From Condylostoma magnum (lineage: Eukaryota > Ciliophora > Heterotrichea > Heterotrichida > Condylostomatidae), in contig CAKKTI010000004.1 in assembly GCA_920105805.1 (NCBI GenBank), forward strand, positions 124,001-188,000: 64,000 nucleotides of DNA, read 5' to 3'. The translations under genes were made by a program, and so were the position numbers. Shown here one piece after another: positions 46,432-58,681 of this stretch. The stretch's first letter is position 1. Each line of letters opens with the position of its first letter. Under the pieces are notes generated by a model. The model did not search any database and was not told where the DNA came from. It worked only from the letters and a program-made list of their open reading frames with translations.

Positions 46432-48222
46432 TTATGAATTAAACTTATCTAATATCTCTTAATTCTATTATTCCGATTAATCATCAACAATTTAATCAGC
46501 AATATGCCCAAAATCATAATCGCTATTCTCGAAATGAACTTAATCATGATTGTGACTTATTTAACTATCAGGGGTAGCTTCAGCATCTGCTCTTTTACTT
46601 AAAAGTTATATTGTACTTTATCTACTTAAAGCTCGCAATGAAGAAGCGTATGATGATGCCCTTTACCTATCAAATATTTTAACAGTCGAAGGATTACTAT
46701 CTTAGCTTGAATTAGACTGATTATCTTTCACTATGCAATGCATTATTTACTTAAACTTTTCAAAATTCAATTAATTTTGATTATTCAGCTAAAATTCTTC
46801 TAAGATTTCATCGATATCAAATTGGGTTAAATTGCATTCTTGCTTTTAAATAATCCTAATAAAATTATCAATTGAAATCAAATCTTCATTATCCTCATCA
46901 AAGTGTTTAAAAGCAATTCAAAGATTTTCTTCTTCTAGTAAAATTTTAGCATCATATACCATCCCTAGAAATTCACTGTACTTAATCATTTGCTGATTCA
47001 TTGCATTTAATGATTTAACTATTGCCTTTATTTCTTATTATGATATTTAAAATTAAGATTTTTCAAGCCCTTTAATTAGTTACTGAATCGTTATTTATCC
47101 TGTTTTATCAACATCTAATGCAAAAAATAAGTCAATAAGGGAGATGATTTAATCTTACTCTAGATTTTACACTAAAATCTTAATGATTTCTTTTTAAACT
47201 TTTCCGAAATCCTAATACCGTTGTAAATTTTCCACAACATTTTAAGGGATTTAAATATTTTATTTACTCATTATATTTTTAGAATTTCTAAACCAAGGAT
47301 GCTAAATAGCTCGCTTTATAGTAATTCTATTCTTCGGGTTAACAGTAAGCAATTACTTTATTAAATCCTTACAAAGAGAAGAAGTATTATCCCATACATT
47401 ACTAAGTTCAGGCAGAGATTTGAATTAAAACACTCCTAGTTGGATATTATCAATCAACTACTTAATACTGTTTCCCTTAAACGGATAGTTAAGACTTATT
47501 AGATAATATATAGTTATTCCAATTGATCATAAATCACATTGCTTTCCATATCTTCTAGTAATTACCTCAGGAGCAATGAAATAAGGAGTACCTACAGCAG
47601 AAAGCATTGAGTTATCTGAGTACTTGGCAGACATACCAAAATCGACTAATTTAAACTCAGAATCAATACTATCATTGCAAAACATGATATTTTCTGGTTT
47701 TATATCCCGGTGGCAGATATCTAAGTTATGAAGATAAGATATCGCACTTATTAGCTTATAAATCAAAACTACTAGTCTGTCCTCAGGTAATGGCCCATTT
47801 TGGTGTACATAAGTTTAAAGATCTGGGCCAGTGCATAATTCCATTACAATATGAATATATTGACTATCTTCATACACATCGTATAATTTCACTATGTTAG
47901 GATGATCTGTTGTTTTTAAGGTTTAAATCTCAACTTGTAATCTGTGAAAAGAATGAGAGATTCTTGACTTCAGTATTGACTTTATAGCATACCTTTTATT
48001 TATTTAAGAAAGTCTTTAAGATTGGTTGTTAAGTTTTTTGCATGCTTCTCTAACTGTTCCAAACTGTCCATAACCACATACTCTTGTAAATTAGAAGTAT
48101 TTAGTTATGCCTAAGTGTAATTTACAATTAAGATTATTATCTTCATTTATCTATGATTTAAATATTTTATCTCCTGGAACGAATACTGTTTTAGTATAGT
48201 CTTTACCACAACAAATCCCCAT
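46432..48222 (-). CDS. Calcium-dependent protein kinase (CDPK) with N-terminal lipidation motif
   Basis: 596 residues. It begins M-G-I-C-C-G-K, an N-myristoylation/palmitoylation signal. The Ser/Thr kinase domain (residues about 55-320) has G-Y-G-Q-F-G, the catalytic loop C-H-R-D-I-K-P-E-N, D-F-G, and G-T-P-Y-F-I-A-P-E. A junction helix and four EF-hand positions follow (residues about 360-510). The first (D-V-D-K-T-G-Q-I) and third (D-E-D-N-E-D-L-I) are good Ca2+ loops, while the second and fourth are degenerate. A Ser/Asp-rich tail of about 85 residues ends the protein. Such kinases turn Ca2+ entry, for example through the channels in this window, into phosphorylation at membranes. The stop is TAA 46432-46434. 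Confidence 0.93.
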
Positions 48223-48396
48223 TTATTATTTAAGAATTAAAGATTGATTATAGTTAAACTTGCATATAACAATGATTTTAAATCAATGTCATTATTGTGC
48301 AAACTTAGCTGCTATTTAAGTCAATTTTATGCTTTGTCCATTTTACTTCTATTCATATTTTATTTGAGCTATACTAATTTCCTTGCATAACATAAA

Positions 48397-49482
<1,086 letters not shown>

Positions 49483-49519
49483 ATTTAGATACATTTAAGC
49501 GAAATTTGACTAAATTAAG

Positions 49520-49840
49520 TCACAGTCTATCTCTATAAATAGCCATACCCATTCTTGCCAGTTCTTCCTCATACATTTTGGTTTCCTACTCAAAAAGCTC
49601 CCTAAGGCGAGCTTTGCGTCTAATTTTCAGCTCATTGTTTGCCACTTTCATTTCTTGATCTATAACTCCTTGAGCCCTGGTGTTGTCTCTGGCCACTTGG
49701 AAGGTTTGATGCTTCTCGTGCCAAAATGTGGTTTTAGTAATAGTTTGCATTTTTTAGGAGTAGGCTTCATTTGAAGCGTAATATTCATCTTCTCTTACAC
49801 GTCGTAGAATATTTTAATCAGGCCGGCCTCTTGTTGCCAT
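49520..49840 (-). CDS. CFAP141: CFAP141-like ciliary protein (C1orf189 family)
   Basis: 106 residues, matching the small human CFAP141 (101). The signature is the C-terminal helix: L-R-E-L-F-E-Q-E-T-K-M-Y-E-E-E-L, then M-G-M-A-I-Y-R-D-R-L (human L-H-Q-L-F-E-K-E, then M-G-K-A-F-Y-V-E-R-F). CFAP141 is a microtubule inner protein of doublet microtubules. TGA 49520-49522 is the stop exactly at the conserved end, showing that TGA also terminates here. It is convergent with the PUB-MORN5 gene and 50 nt from the divergent F-box gene start. Confidence 0.8.
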
Positions 49841-49890
49841 TTTTGAAAGAAATTTTAAGGGAGATTTTTAGAATAACGTTGGTAATAAAA

Positions 49891-50967
49891 ATGTAGGAGT
49901 TAAATGCGTGCAGGCCGTTGATTTAAGTTAAAAACTAAAAGTTTTTGTGTAGAGTTTGCGGTAAGTAGGAGGAAGGGGAGTGCTTTTTGATTTTTAGTAA
50001 TATTTTTTGCCATTATAAGTGTATTAGTTGGGGATAGTTTTAGATTGTGCCTAAGATATTTAGAGGAAATTAGGAGTTGTTACTGAAGAAGAAGTTGAAT
50101 AAGATATGAAGGCAGTGTATTAAGCCGTAGGAACTTAGAAAATTGTTAGATGTTGATAGAACTAGTCTTAATCAGTAGAAGCTGAATTTTAATATTTGGA
50201 ATAATATACTAAGCTTTTTAACGATTTAAGATGTTGTTAAGATTAAGCTGGTAAATAAGTGGTTTTATGAAATGGTTTATAATAGGTAATTATGGTATGT
50301 ACTTTTGTAGAGAGATTTTAATAGAGAGTGCAATGATTATAATATTAACGAATATTACTAAAGATATTTGAATAATTGCTTTATTTGTAAATTAGATACT
50401 ACTTGCTACTATGATATTTACAGAAAAATTAGCCTGTGCTGCAATTGTATTAAGAATTTAGATACTATTATATAGGAGTAATAAGTTAAATCTATTTTTA
50501 CTAAAGCTTTTTAAAGTATTTGTCCTCAAAGTAATTAATGGAAATATTAACTTGCATTTCCCGCAAAATTGGATTAGTATCTTAATGATAATAATACTTT
50601 CTTTTATATCAACATTATACAAAACGGATAAATTCAGAAAGCAACTCACATACGACTTTTTACTGAAAGAATTAAATAATTTATATCGAAAGGCATTTAA
50701 AAACTTACATAGAAAATACCAGAAAAGTCTTTAAGAACTGCTCTGTAGACGAAAAACTTAGACACTGTTATTGAAGTAAAGCCTAATGAGTAATCCTTCA
50801 CTAATAAAGTTTATCTATAAATCAATTCAAAGGTTGAACCAGGAAATTATTTCCTAAAGCAATTATTTCTATACTTATATACATAGGAAGATTATTTCAT
50901 GGAAAAGCTTAGTTATATGATATTGAGAACACCTTTGAAGCGTGCACGAAGTTAAAGCAATAAATAA
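49891..50967 (+). CDS. F-box protein with N-terminal zinc-binding module
   Basis: About 358 residues. The N-terminus has a small Cys/His cluster (C-R-V-C-G-K, F-C-H-Y-K-C-I). An F-box follows at about residues 110-155 (I-W-N-N-I-L-S-F-L, then V-V-K-I-K-L-V-N-K-W-F-Y). A second Cys-rich patch is near residue 190 (C-F-I-C, then C-C-N-C). F-box proteins are substrate receptors of SCF ubiquitin ligases. The C-terminal half is basic and unrecognised. The stop is ambiguous among TAA 50953, 50965 and 50977. Confidence 0.7.
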
Positions 50968-51023
50968 AACACTCCGTAAAAGTTTTAAAGAATTTCAGAA
51001 TCTCCATCTAATTTATTTAGCTT

Positions 51024-53246
51024 TTAATGAAATTTAAATTTGTCCAATAATATTAATCATATTTGTCAGTGTTATAATACTGAAAATTATTGCAATTGAT
51101 CCTAAAACGAATATAAACTTTTATGCTAAATATGAGTTTTAATCTAATTATTTTTAATCTTATTCTTTATAATACGAGCTGATTATTACTTTTGTAATCT
51201 TTTCCGGCTTGAATTTTAGCTTTTATAGGTTGAATTTGACAATTATCTATTTAAACCATTTTCATTCGTCAAAATACGAGAAGCCCGAACTATATTCATT
51301 TCTTAAGAGCTTGAAAATCTTTTCAATAAATTCTAGTGGGTTTTAGATTCTTTAATTATTTTCCTTTCTTATGTAAAAAGCTCGTTAGAAATATAAAAAT
51401 CTAAAAATTCATCAATAAAGTTGAAGCCTCCAGCTGTAAAGACTTTTATTTTCTAATTTTCCAATTTAATTTAAACACGTTTTATACCAATAATATAAAA
51501 CCCTTCTTTTTATCGCTTTATTTAAGGAAAGGAATTTTTCCTAGTATTTAAATACTCAGAAAGGGCTATATCAATTTTATCATTTGTAATTGGGATATAT
51601 AATGGTACTCTCGCTTAAATTTGCTGTAACAATTATCTGAGTTATTTTGATTCTCATTCAAAGCTCTTTATTTAACCTGTTAGTTTTTATGTATTTTAAG
51701 TTTCCTTGAATACAAGTTTTAGAAATTCAGAAGTATATAAGGCTGAATTAAATAATCTTAATTTTATTCGTTTATAATCCTTTTATAGACTATTTAACTT
51801 ATATGTTTAAAGATTTATTACAGTTTATCTATGCTGAACTATTTATTGATATAAATTAGCCTTATTTGACTTACATTTGCACTATTAGCTAATGAATACG
51901 CTCAAATTTTATTATTCAGTAGTTTTGTATTCCTTTTATAGCTTATTATTTTTACTTTAAGATGTCTTGGCTTCCTTACTTATTATTGTATTCATTTTTT
52001 TACTAATACCAAGGAGTTATTTTTAGATTTATGTTTGTTATGATTATGCAAAGCCTTGGTATCATATCCGTGATTAATCTTTTGAGTTTTTTGCATCATT
52101 TATTCTTTTAAATAATCTAGCTTATTTCTGTATATTAGAAAATTTTATCTGAATATCATTTTTAAGAATGTATTGCTACTATTCCTACTTGATTTCCTCT
52201 GCTTAAATATTATTTACTTATTTTTGTAAATTCCTTACTTATATCTTTTTACTTTCAATGCTCTTACTTTGTTTCCTTATGTTTTAATCTCAGTTTTCAA
52301 AACTTATTTGCATCTTATTGACTAGTTCTTCTTATAAAATATTACTTTAATTTATTTTATGTTTTTCTGCTTAAATTAAAGCAAATTTATCGTTATTTTG
52401 TTATATTTATGTGCGTAGTAATAGATTTTATCTTTTAATTTCTGATAACTTTTTATCAGCTTAATCTATATCTTTTTCTAACTGTAGCTAATACTACAGT
52501 TACTGCAATTATTCTTATTGAGCTACCATTTTTTCATTCATCATACTCTTCATACTATCTATCTTTGTATTAAGCTGTAAATTCAAATCTAGTACTTTAG
52601 TTTAAAATATCTAATGAATATTTCTTCTAGCATCTAATTATTATTCAATACTTTATTACTTTATCTACTAACAGGTTTGAACTTAGTTCAATTATTAGCT
52701 TGTAACTAAGTAAATCTGTCTTAATTCTTCCCCATTAAGAGTTTGTGCTAAATCGTAGTTTAAGTCTGTTATATCATATTATATGGGTTAATTTACATCA
52801 TTTTAAAAACTTACAATTGTATAGTTATTCTCCAAAATGTTCCCTCCTATTCTATTCTCATTCATTATATAAATCTTTTAATCCATTCCTGCACTTCTTT
52901 TATCTAGAAACGGGCATTAGGCTATTTACTATTATTTTAATAATTAACATTCTATAGTTATTGAGATTATATTAGTTTTAGTTAAGTTGATTTTAAAGCT
53001 TGTTCTCTTCTATTTAATAGTATTATATTAAAATTACTTATGTGCTAATGCACCCTTCACCCCAATTACATGTATTTCGAATATATCAAGTTCATTAATT
53101 TAACTTGTCTCAAATTATCCAATTGATCCTTACTATATTTAACATTATTAGTTTTTGTAAATAATTTACAAAATAATGTTGTCCAGTTTATTTATTCTTT
53201 TCCCATTTAGATTTGCAAACTTTATCCTTATAAGGTAATTTTCCAT
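51024..53246 (-). CDS. Coiled-coil protein with a GAS2 (GAR)-like microtubule-binding domain
   Basis: About 740 residues in one frame without indels. Residues about 1-120 are beta-rich and could be a C2-like domain, with low confidence. Residues about 160-540 are a Q/K/E-rich coiled coil. Near residues 560-625 a GAR-like segment reads E-G-F-Y-I-I-G, then I-K-V-F-T-A-G-G-F and F-L-D-F-Y (GAS2 E-G-K-Y-R-L-G, then V-M-V-R-V-G-G-G-W). GAR domains bind microtubules, so a cortical or basal-body cytoskeletal role is plausible. The C-terminus is basic and Ser-rich. The plus strand here is so T-rich that it looks non-coding at first sight. Stops TAA 51024 or 50985 are both possible. Confidence 0.7.
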
Positions 53247-53688
53247 TTAACGATTAATTTTATTCAAAATTTAATTTTAGATAAAATTGATATTAATTCT
53301 TAGTGTTTAATAAGTGAAATAGCTTACAGTATAATTGTTGTTAATTCAAAATGTGTTATATAAGACAATATTTGAAGATTTTTAGTATTAGATTAATGAT
53401 TAAAATAAATTGGATAAATACTTAAAATAATATCAAATTTATTATAGTAATTAGTAAAGGAAGTATATGCTATTTCTCTTTACATAGGTGAAAAATAAAT
53501 AAATCTTATTTTAAACCAATTATGTCCTATATTCCTTTTAGAAAAACATTTTATCTCAATTTCTTTATTGGCCATATTTCAAGAAATTCTGTAAATAATA
53601 GAACAAAAATTACACAGCTATATCCAGAATCTCTATTTTATTTAACATGGATAAAAAATAAAAATTGTATTCAAACTGTAAATCTAAT
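53247..53688. other. AT-rich spacer with a doubtful small plus-strand frame
   Basis: About 440 nt between two minus-strand genes. A plus frame from ATG 53351 to TAA 53692 would give about 113 basic, aromatic residues with few reassigned codons, but it has no recognised domain and ends on top of the methyltransferase stop. I do not call it as a gene. Confidence 0.35.
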
Positions 53689-54648
53689 CTAAATTTTTTC
53701 TAGTTCGATATTAAGGACAAAATCACTTTCATTTTCTTCCCACTGCTTCCAATCAAAATCTGCGTTATACATATCTTCTAAAATATTTTCCTATATTTGG
53801 TTTATCCTTTGTTTATCTTATATGTCCTCATCTTGTAGAATGAAGTTTCTTAAAATACTATAGGTATATACGATTTTTTGGCGATTTAATTAGCAGTCTT
53901 GATTACTAAAACTTTCGTATTCTAATATTTTAAATCCTTAAAGACTATTCAATATATCGAGTATATCTTATTTATTACATATCATTTCAAAGGACTTAGC
54001 CTTTGAGGCCTCTTGTTAAGTAAGCAGTCCTTTATTAACTAAAGATTAAATATACTTATAATAAATTTCTGATATAATGATTTAATTTACTGCTTATGTA
54101 AGGTACATTTTTCCTCCTTTTCTTAATTCATTTCACCTTATTTCCATTAATTATTTGAAATATTACCTATCAACTTCTTTCTAATTTTGCATCTTTGCTT
54201 TATCAGTCAAATTACTCAATGGCCAACGCTAATCAAAGGGTAGATAATGAAAGGAGAAAGCAGAATAAATAAAATCTAAGCTATTATCGTTGAAATTTTG
54301 AGCATAGTTATCTCCATATTTGAAAGAGTACTGTAGTTTGTCAAACTTTGCTATTGATTTTTCATTGTTTTGAAGATTGTTGAATAACTGTAGCCAGTCA
54401 TTTGTGGGTAAGTCAACAAAATAATAGTTTATAGGCAATTATCGCATTTAAATGTACTATTTTAAAGGTTGATTCATAGCCTCAAAAGAGTTTACTCCAA
54501 AGGCACATCCATAATCTGCTATATCTAAGTTCTCTTTATTGAATTGATTTAAAATTCTTTCGATGTTAGGAATATTATGTATATTTATCATTCTCTAGAA
54601 TTGAGATAATTTGCTATAATAGGCTGACATTCTAGAGAACCTTCTCAT
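53689..54648 (-). CDS. SABATH-type (Methyltransf_7) SAM-dependent methyltransferase
   Basis: 319 residues. SAM motif I is A-D-Y-G-C-A-F-G-V-N-S (family A-D-L-G-C-S-S-G-x-N-S). V-D-L-P-T-N-D-W-L follows, then F-N-D-N-S-L-D-F-I-Y-S-A-F-S-F-H-Y-L-P (family S-x-H-W-L-S) and R-K-G-G-K-M-Y-L-T. SABATH enzymes methylate carboxyl groups of small molecules such as salicylate or jasmonate in plants. Protist members have unknown substrates. The start is ATG 54648 (M-R-R-F-S-R-M) and the stop TAG 53689-53691. Confidence 0.8.
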
Positions 54649-54726
54649 TTTAAATATATTTATATAGTATCAATATATAACAATTAATTCGGAATTAGAA
54701 GATAGTTTTAAATATAAGTCAAACTG

Positions 54727-55020
54727 ATGGAAATTAAACAAGAAAAAGTTAATATTGAAGATAGAAGGGACAAAATCATTATAATCAGAAGATAATTAGG
54801 AAAATCAAATAGATATTGTATATACATTTATGGTAAAGGTAAGAAGCCATCTGATAAAATATAGTATTATCAGTTTTTATAATATATTTATTCATGAGCG
54901 TAATTAATAAATGCTTTAGCTACAGTCAATTAAAATAAATAACAATCACTAAAATTTCGGGATCAATTAATTCCCTTTAAATTCTCCCTCACCTAGGCAT
55001 TTATTGATATAAGCTATTAA
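54727..55020 (+). CDS. Small basic protein of unknown function
   Basis: About 97 residues (M-E-I-K-Q-E-K-V-N-I-E-D-R-R-D-K-I). An alternating beta/helix pattern and basic patches (G-K-G-K-K-P) suggest a compact fold, perhaps nucleic-acid binding, but no family is recognised. The stop TAA 55018-55020 lies 48 nt before the ankyrin-SAM gene, in the same frame. It is separated by 78 nt from the divergent methyltransferase start. Confidence 0.5.
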
Positions 55021-55068
55021 ACTAGTAGCATAACAATCCTTTAAATCTTCAAAAATCAGACTAATAAA

Positions 55069-56499
55069 ATGTCATTTTTTCAATCAAGCATAACAGAATT
55101 TTCCGACGTTGAATTTGATTCCTACGACTTACAAACAGTTTGCAAAATCGGTGACCTTTCTCTAATAAAAAAATCGCTCAACCACCAGCCCCACCTTTTA
55201 AACTCCCAAGATACCGAGCTAGGATGAACCCCTCTATATCGCGTAGTAGTAAGTGGCAATATAAAAGCCGCTTTGTATCTTCTGGAACAAGGAGCAGATC
55301 CAAACTTACTTACAAACCTCGGTGAGACTCCTCTCCATTAAGCCGCTGACAACTCCTAATACCTAATAGCAGAACTTCTAATAAGATTTGGAGCTGAGGT
55401 AGATATACAGCAACACGACGGGGACTCTGCTCTTCACCATGCAGTTTTCAGAGGAGATACTAAGATGATAGTAATTCTATTAAAACACTCAGCTAATCCA
55501 AATTTACCTAATTTTTTATTTGGAAGAACTCCGCTGCACTATGCAGCGGAAGGAGATCATTTTGACTGTATAAAAATTTTAGTGGCCTTTAACGGGGATT
55601 TGCAAAGAGCTGATCGGTAGGGCTGGGCGCCCATTGATTTGATTAAGGATTCTGAGTTTAAAGAGGTTATTCAGAATTTTACCATGAATGACTGTGAAGA
55701 GTTGCTGTCACCTATAATAGAGTGTTCTGATGAGGAATTAGCTTCTTATGTGTCACCGGATATAGGAAATTTTCAGGAGTGTGGAACTTTTGGGAAAATT
55801 TCTATAGAGTCGCCGTAATAAGGCGATTTCGATTACTATAAAGACTCCCCGATGCAGAAAATAATCAAAATATCAGAGGTTCCGTAGATGGATGGAGAAA
55901 TTATGCACTAGTCTCTTTATGATTGGCTAGAAAGGTGGGGGTTATAGTCAATATACGAGATTTTAGTAGATAATGGGTATGATGACATAGAATCAATGGT
56001 TGCTTAGATGAGAACCCCTCTGCCAATTACACCTTAAGCTTTGCAAAGAATAGGAATTGAAAAGCCAGGGTTTAGGTATTTGATAGTTATAAAATTAGAG
56101 GAAGAAGCTGGAATTGTAGCAAAACCACCTAATCCAAGGCGATCTGAGGCATAAACTACAAATATACTAAAATGTTGCACCGTTCCTAATAATGCTACTA
56201 TCGGGGTTGTTAGTTATCCTAGTTTAAAGGACTGATTCACCAGTATAAAATTAGGGTATTTGTAAGAGATTTTTGAGGATTAGGGCTGAAGGGATTATGA
56301 ATAGTTGATTTTATAAATGTATTCAAGATATCCATTCACTGATTGGATGTTGGAGGAAGAAATCGGAATTGCTAAAGCTTTTCATAGAAGCAGAGTGCTA
56401 GGGAAATTATAAGAGGACATTAAAATGATGCCGAAGGATAAAGTTTCCATGGAGACCTCTGTGCAAAAGGCATCGTGTGAATTATGTAATATCTTTTGA
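55069..56499 (+). CDS. Ankyrin-repeat protein with two SAM domains
   Basis: 476 residues. Four to five ankyrin repeats cover residues about 45-190 (G-W-T-P-L-Y-R-V-V, G-E-T-P-L-H, R-T-P-L-H-Y-A-A-E-G). Two sterile-alpha-motif domains follow. The first starts at about residue 282 (L-Y-D-W-L-E-R-W-G-L) and the second at about residue 385 (L-K-D-W-F-T-S-I-K-L-G-Y-L). Ankyrin and SAM domains both mediate protein assembly, as in ANKS proteins, so it is probably a scaffold. If TGA 56497-56499 is the stop, the protein ends C-N-I-F, a possible prenylation box. W in G-W-T-P is TGA-encoded. Confidence 0.85.
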
Positions 56500-56810
56500 A
56501 ATTAAATAGTTAGAAGTTAAGTTGGTTATAGTAAGACTCATATTCAGATAAAGCTTTATGTAGTTTTTATATAAGCTAAATCTGGTTGACTAACATAAAC
56601 TTTTATAATAATACATTCTTCTTATTCCTTACTGAGAAATTATATATATGTACTATATGATACATTTCAATTAAGATATTCAAACCAAATTTAAAAAAAG
56701 GTCTCCCTGCCTCACATACGCAGTTTAATACTGCTTTTCTAAAAATTATCCTTGTTAGTAAAGTTTTTCAAGCATCATTAAATTGTTTATAACGCCTAGC
56801 ATATTATAAA
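56500..56810. other. AT-rich spacer
   Basis: About 310 nt between two plus-strand genes. No conserved coding, RNA gene or repeat seen. Confidence 0.45.
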
Positions 56811-57960
56811 ATGTTGATCAGGTTTATATTGGTGCCTATGATAATATCGTATACTATGGGTTAGTATTTAAGATAGGAGCTGATTCAATTAAATGCTAAG
56901 TAAGCAGCAAATTAGTCAGAAGAAAACAATCAATAACAACTATCGAATAACCCTCAATTATAAGGAACAAGAGACTTTTTCTAACAGTCATTTGACTAAA
57001 CTGTTGATTAATACGGAGATAAAACAGTATAAACTTAAGCAGTAGCAGCAAATTTAGGAGAGTAAGCAATAGAATTTGTTTTAAATGGACTTCAGCAGCC
57101 TAATGAGCAAAATTAAGAAAATATCGATGGGTTAGCGGAAAGTTACATAGAATATGTTACTTAGGCAACTGAAAGTAATGGAGAAGCTTTATAAGCTTTT
57201 AATGATACTCTTCTTAATTACATATTTTCAAAAGTTTAAGATTTATAGAACGTAGAATAGGAAGGATAAAATTAAGAGGCAGAATAAGAGGCAGAATAAG
57301 AGGCAGAATAAGAGGTAGAATAAGAGGTAGAATAAGAGGTAGAATAAGAGGTAGAATAAGAGGTAGAATAAGAGGTAGAATAAGAGGTAGAATAAGAGGT
57401 AGAATAAGAAGAGGAATAAGAAGAGGAATAAGAAGAGGAATAAGAAGAGGAATAAGAAGAGGAATAAGAAGAGGAATAAGAAGAGGAATAAGAAGAGGAA
57501 TAAGAAGAGGAANNNNNNNNNNNNNNNNNNNNNNNNNNNNNNNNNNNNNNNNNNNNNNNNNNNNNNNNNNNNNNNNNNNNNNNNNNNNNNNNNNNNNNNN
57601 NNNNNNNNNNNNTAGCTTGTATAATTTGGATCGTTTGAATAAGAAGAAGAGGAAGAATAGGCTGTATAGTTTGGATCGTTTGAATAAGAAGAAGAAAGTG
57701 AGGAAGAAAGTGAGGAAGAAGGTGAGGAAGAGGGTGAAGATGAATCAAATAATGACAATTTAACAAGACAGTAAAGAAGATAATAGAGACGAGAAAGAAG
57801 GAGAGCTAGAAGACAAGCTAGAAGATAGGAATAATAAGAAGAATAAGAGGAATAGGAAGAATAAGAGGAATAAGAAACTAGACAGTAAAGAAGGCAGGCT
57901 AGAAGACAAGCTAGAAGACAAGCTAGAAGACAAGCTAGAAGACAAGCAAGGGCGGGTTGA
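56811..57960 (+). CDS. Secreted or membrane-inserted Glu/Gln-rich repeat protein interrupted by an assembly gap
   Basis: A hydrophobic start (M-L-I-R-F-I-L-V-P-M-I-I-S-Y-T-M-G) looks like a signal peptide, followed by about 125 ordinary Q/N-rich residues. A long repeat region follows: E-A-E-Q, then E-V-E-Q, then E-E-E-Q units, with every Gln a TAA codon. A run of N breaks the repeat. After it come a Q-F-G-S-F-E-Q motif twice, an acidic patch, then a strongly basic tail of R-R-Q-A repeats ending at TGA 57958-57960. The frame across the gap cannot be checked. An acidic block joined to a basic block suggests a self-associating or mineral- or mucus-like secreted protein, but no function is known. 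Confidence 0.65.
57275..57512 (+). repeat. 12-nt tandem repeat (E-x-E-Q units), left of the gap
   Basis: About 19-20 copies of a 12-nt unit: first gaggcagaataa, then gaggtagaataa, then gaagaggaataa, each block homogeneous. The block order indicates successive local expansions. The repeat is coding (E-A-E-Q, E-V-E-Q, E-E-E-Q). Confidence 0.9.
57513..57612. other. Assembly gap of 100 N
   Basis: Exactly 100 N in the middle of the 12-nt repeat array. A round 100 is a usual placeholder for unknown length, so the true repeat length is not known. Confidence 0.95.
57780..57955 (+). repeat. 12-nt tandem repeats encoding R-R-Q-A and E-E-Q units
   Basis: Units of agctagaagaca (coding A-R-R-Q) occur at about 57,807-57,830 and again at about 57,897-57,950. 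Between them lies a short array of gaataagaggaatag-type units (E-Q-E-E-Q). Copies are nearly identical, indicating recent expansion. Confidence 0.8.
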
Positions 57961-58216
57961 TTTATTTATTTATTATTTAGGCATATTGCTTTCAATTAGA
58001 TTATTTCCATAAGAAATAAGTTTTTTAATAGGAGCATAAACTAGCTACAAAATGATAAGTAACATGCATTTTTACTATAAAAGCAGGGCTTTACATTCTT
58101 TATTCATTAGTTTAAATATTTTCAAAGTCTAATCGGTTAAATTTACTATTACTTAGGAAATATTTTAGCAACTAAACTGATTAAACAATTATATTCATTT
58201 AAAAAGGAGCTACAAA

Positions 58217-58651
58217 ATGAAAATAATGAGAGAAGAAGAAAAGTAATTTTTGCCACTTAAATTTGAATAGTTCTTTTTAATACTGAATAAAATATATTTG
58301 AAAATACTTACATTTATCTTTTTTAGCATTTTTTTAGTAATAACTACTATAAATCATGTTTTTCTTTTGTAAGGGTATATATATCTGAAATCATAAAATA
58401 AGTATGCTCTTGATTTATAAATAAGCCTTAAATATAATTATATAAGTTAAGATTAACCAATACTTATACAAGAGAGCTAATTAATTATTATAAAATGAAT
58501 TTGATATATGCAAATTCAACATTAAAAATATTTCTATGAGAGCTTAAAATATAACTACATTTACCTTAATGCTTAATTGGCTAACTATCCATAATATTTA
58601 GTTTCTTACTAATAAATTTAACTACATAATACATATTTAAAACAATACTAA
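58217..58651 (+). CDS. Small single-pass membrane protein of unknown function
   Basis: About 144 residues. A charged N-terminus (M-K-I-M-R-E-E-E-K) precedes a strong hydrophobic helix (I-L-T-F-I-F-F-S-I-F-L-V-I), then a Tyr/Gln-rich soluble part. It ends in tandem TAA TAA (58649-58654), 21-30 nt from the facing gene's stops. There is no homology I recognise; the call rests on composition, tandem stops and spacing. The 256 nt before it (57,961-58,216) are AT-rich and hold nothing visible. Confidence 0.45.
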
Positions 58652-58681
58652 TAACCATATGTTAATTCAATAATATTATTG

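Noticed and set aside
53351-53692. Possible 113-residue plus-strand gene
   Set aside because: No domain, no neighbour logic, and its stop overlaps the methyltransferase stop; open frames are cheap in this code.
57243-57945. Minus-strand reading frames of Phe/Leu or Ser/Tyr repeats
   Set aside because: They are antisense images of the 12-nt purine repeat on the plus strand and cross an N gap; the plus frame has a proper start and non-repeat flanks.
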